From positions 1-5,834 of the forward strand of contig JACDHQ010000151.1 of assembly GCA_013820975.1 (NCBI GenBank): a stretch of 5,834 nt of DNA. Direction: 5' to 3'. This DNA comes from Gemmatimonadaceae bacterium (GTDB lineage Bacteria; Gemmatimonadota; Gemmatimonadetes; Gemmatimonadales; Gemmatimonadaceae). The notes under the pieces are model-generated. The model was not told the origin of the DNA. It ran no database searches and saw only the letters and a program-made list of their open reading frames with translations. Of the stretch, positions 5,004 to 5,834 are shown piece by piece. The position numbers and the translations under genes were made by a program. How positions within the stretch are numbered: position 1 is the stretch's first letter; every line of letters starts with the position of its first letter.

Positions 5004-5665
5004 CGTCCAGGCAGCGCATCGAACCCGGAGTCGATGCCAGCGATCGACCGTTCAGCAATCTCCGGCCGATCGTGGACGCGCTCGTGACGCACGGGAATCG
5101 CGTGCGAGCGCCCGGGACGCCGTTCTACCAGGATCGCGACGGGTGGCGCTGCGACTTGGTCGAGCCGGTCGATTTCGCGTTGATCGAGCGTCGCTTCGAT
5201 TTGCCGCCGATGGTCGAGCTGTCGCGCGCGTGGGGCACGGTGCTCGACCGCGATACGTGGGTGGTGATCGAAGGCGGGATGGTGGAGGTGATTCCGGACG
5301 GCCCTGGCTCGCGCGGCACCGGCCGCGGGATAGGCGCCACGGGTCGAGAGCTCTCCCTGGTGTGGTTTACCGACCTGGTCTCTCGAGTGTCGCGGCAGAG
5401 GCTAGGCACGATGGGCAAACCGATCGGAGTAAAGCCTGTTAGCCGTGGCGGCGAGTGGCACTTCCGCACCACTGCCGGAAACGAGCTCTCCCTGGAGCAG
5501 GTCTTCCAGGCGCTCCAGTCAAGTGCCGCGGGTCAGGCCTGGCTGCGCGACGAGTACGAGTATCCGATTCGACGCGCCCACCAGGAGGATGGGCGCACGA
5601 AACAGCGGGAACGTGACCTGGTCCACCCTTGTGAACGCGCATGGATTCGATCTGGAATTCGATAG
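5000..5665 (+). CDS. unknown 221-residue protein, second of the overlapping trio
   Basis: The ATG at 5000 overlaps the previous stop as ATGA, with an AAGGA ribosome site at 4985-4989. The open frame extends further upstream, but there it is antisense-like and overlaps the first gene. The product has no signal peptide or membrane helix. Visible blocks are NLRPIVDALVTHGNRV (20-35), GTPFYQDRDGWRCDLVEPVD (39-58), FDLPPMVELSRAWG (66-79), RDTWVVIEGGMVEVIPDG (84-101), a glycine-rich turn (102-115), and SLEQVFQALQSSAAGQAWLR (164-183). The last 25 residues overlap the next gene and are arginine-rich and low in pattern. I recognise no family. Small, acidic-aromatic, tightly overlapped proteins of this kind are seen among accessory and immunity genes, but that is context only. 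The coupling implies a shared role with its neighbours. Confidence 0.8.
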   Translation: MTSRQRIEPGVDASDRPFSNLRPIVDALVTHGNRVRAPGTPFYQDRDGWRCDLVEPVDFALIERRFDLPPMVELSRAWGTVLDRDTWVVIEGGMVEVIPDGPGSRGTGRGIGATGRELSLVWFTDLVSRVSRQRLGTMGKPIGVKPVSRGGEWHFRTTAGNELSLEQVFQALQSSAAGQAWLRDEYEYPIRRAHQEDGRTKQRERDLVHPCERAWIRSGIR

Positions 5666-5834
5666 CGACGACCTTTCGCCGCACGAGTCGCAGATGTGGC
5701 TCGAGCTGCGGTACCGCCGACGCGACACGACCATCCGGTTCGTCAACAGCGACATCCGTGTGCCCCGGGAGTGGTCAGTGCAGATGAACGGCCGCCTCCT
5801 CAGCACGCTGGTTGGCGACTTCGAAGGATGGCTG
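5589..5834 (+). CDS. unknown protein, third of the overlapping trio, cut by window edge
   Basis: An open frame runs from the ATG at 5589 to the right edge (82 codons) with good codon bias and a natural composition: VNAHGFDLEFDSDDLSPHES, MWLELRYRRRDTTIRFVNSD, IRVPREWSVQMNGRLLSTLV. The start is ambiguous. AGGAGG at 5583-5588 directly abuts the ATG, which is too close. GTGs at 5613 and 5631 are in frame but lie 24 and 42 bases from that site. With the ATG, the gene overlaps its neighbour by 77 bases; with the GTGs, by 53 or 35. Visible features are an acidic patch (DLEFDSDDLSPHE) and then beta-type segments. No family is recognised, and the missing C-terminus limits the call. Confidence 0.7.
   Translation, partial: MGARNSGNVTWSTLVNAHGFDLEFDSDDLSPHESQMWLELRYRRRDTTIRFVNSDIRVPREWSVQMNGRLLSTLVGDFEGWL

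Overview
The window is GC-rich bacterial DNA (strong G/C third-position bias in every long gene) with no RNA gene, CRISPR array, insertion sequence or integrase that I can see. The mix is a DUF3667 zinc-ribbon protein, an NmrA-type dehydrogenase joined to a DUF6069-like membrane domain, and a TetR/DHA2-type efflux pair. This fits a high-GC soil or environmental lineage such as Gemmatimonadota or Actinomycetota. The phylum cannot be fixed from the sequence alone.

Layout. From the right-hand middle leftwards, everything is on the minus strand: a TetR regulator (4422-3796), a 12-TM drug-efflux-like MFS transporter coupled to it by a GTGA overlap (3799-2573), a poorly coding 720-bp gap (2572-1851), an NmrA-SDR/DUF6069 fusion (1850-483), a strong hairpin, two very small overlapping ORFs (418-216), and the start of a DUF3667 gene that runs off the left edge (216-1). 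On the plus strand, from about 4431 to the right edge, lie three overlapping genes of unknown function (about 4431-5003, 5000-5665, 5589-5834 partial). They look like one co-translated operon.

How the genes work together. TetR plus MFS is a classic self-regulated efflux operon. The NmrA dehydrogenase may sense or reduce small molecules, but no substrate can be read. The three right-hand genes match no family I recognise.

The most unusual place is 4415-4435. The TetR gene lacks the start of its DNA-binding domain, and the first unknown plus-strand gene lacks its start codon. Both defects fall at the same point, with no room for promoters or ribosome binding sites between the two divergent genes. 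This looks like a recombination or deletion breakpoint, or an assembly misjoin. Other points of note are the in-frame NmrA-DUF6069 fusion, a single-transition candidate for how it arose, micro-ORFs coupled to DUF3667, and a gap holding what look like gene remnants.
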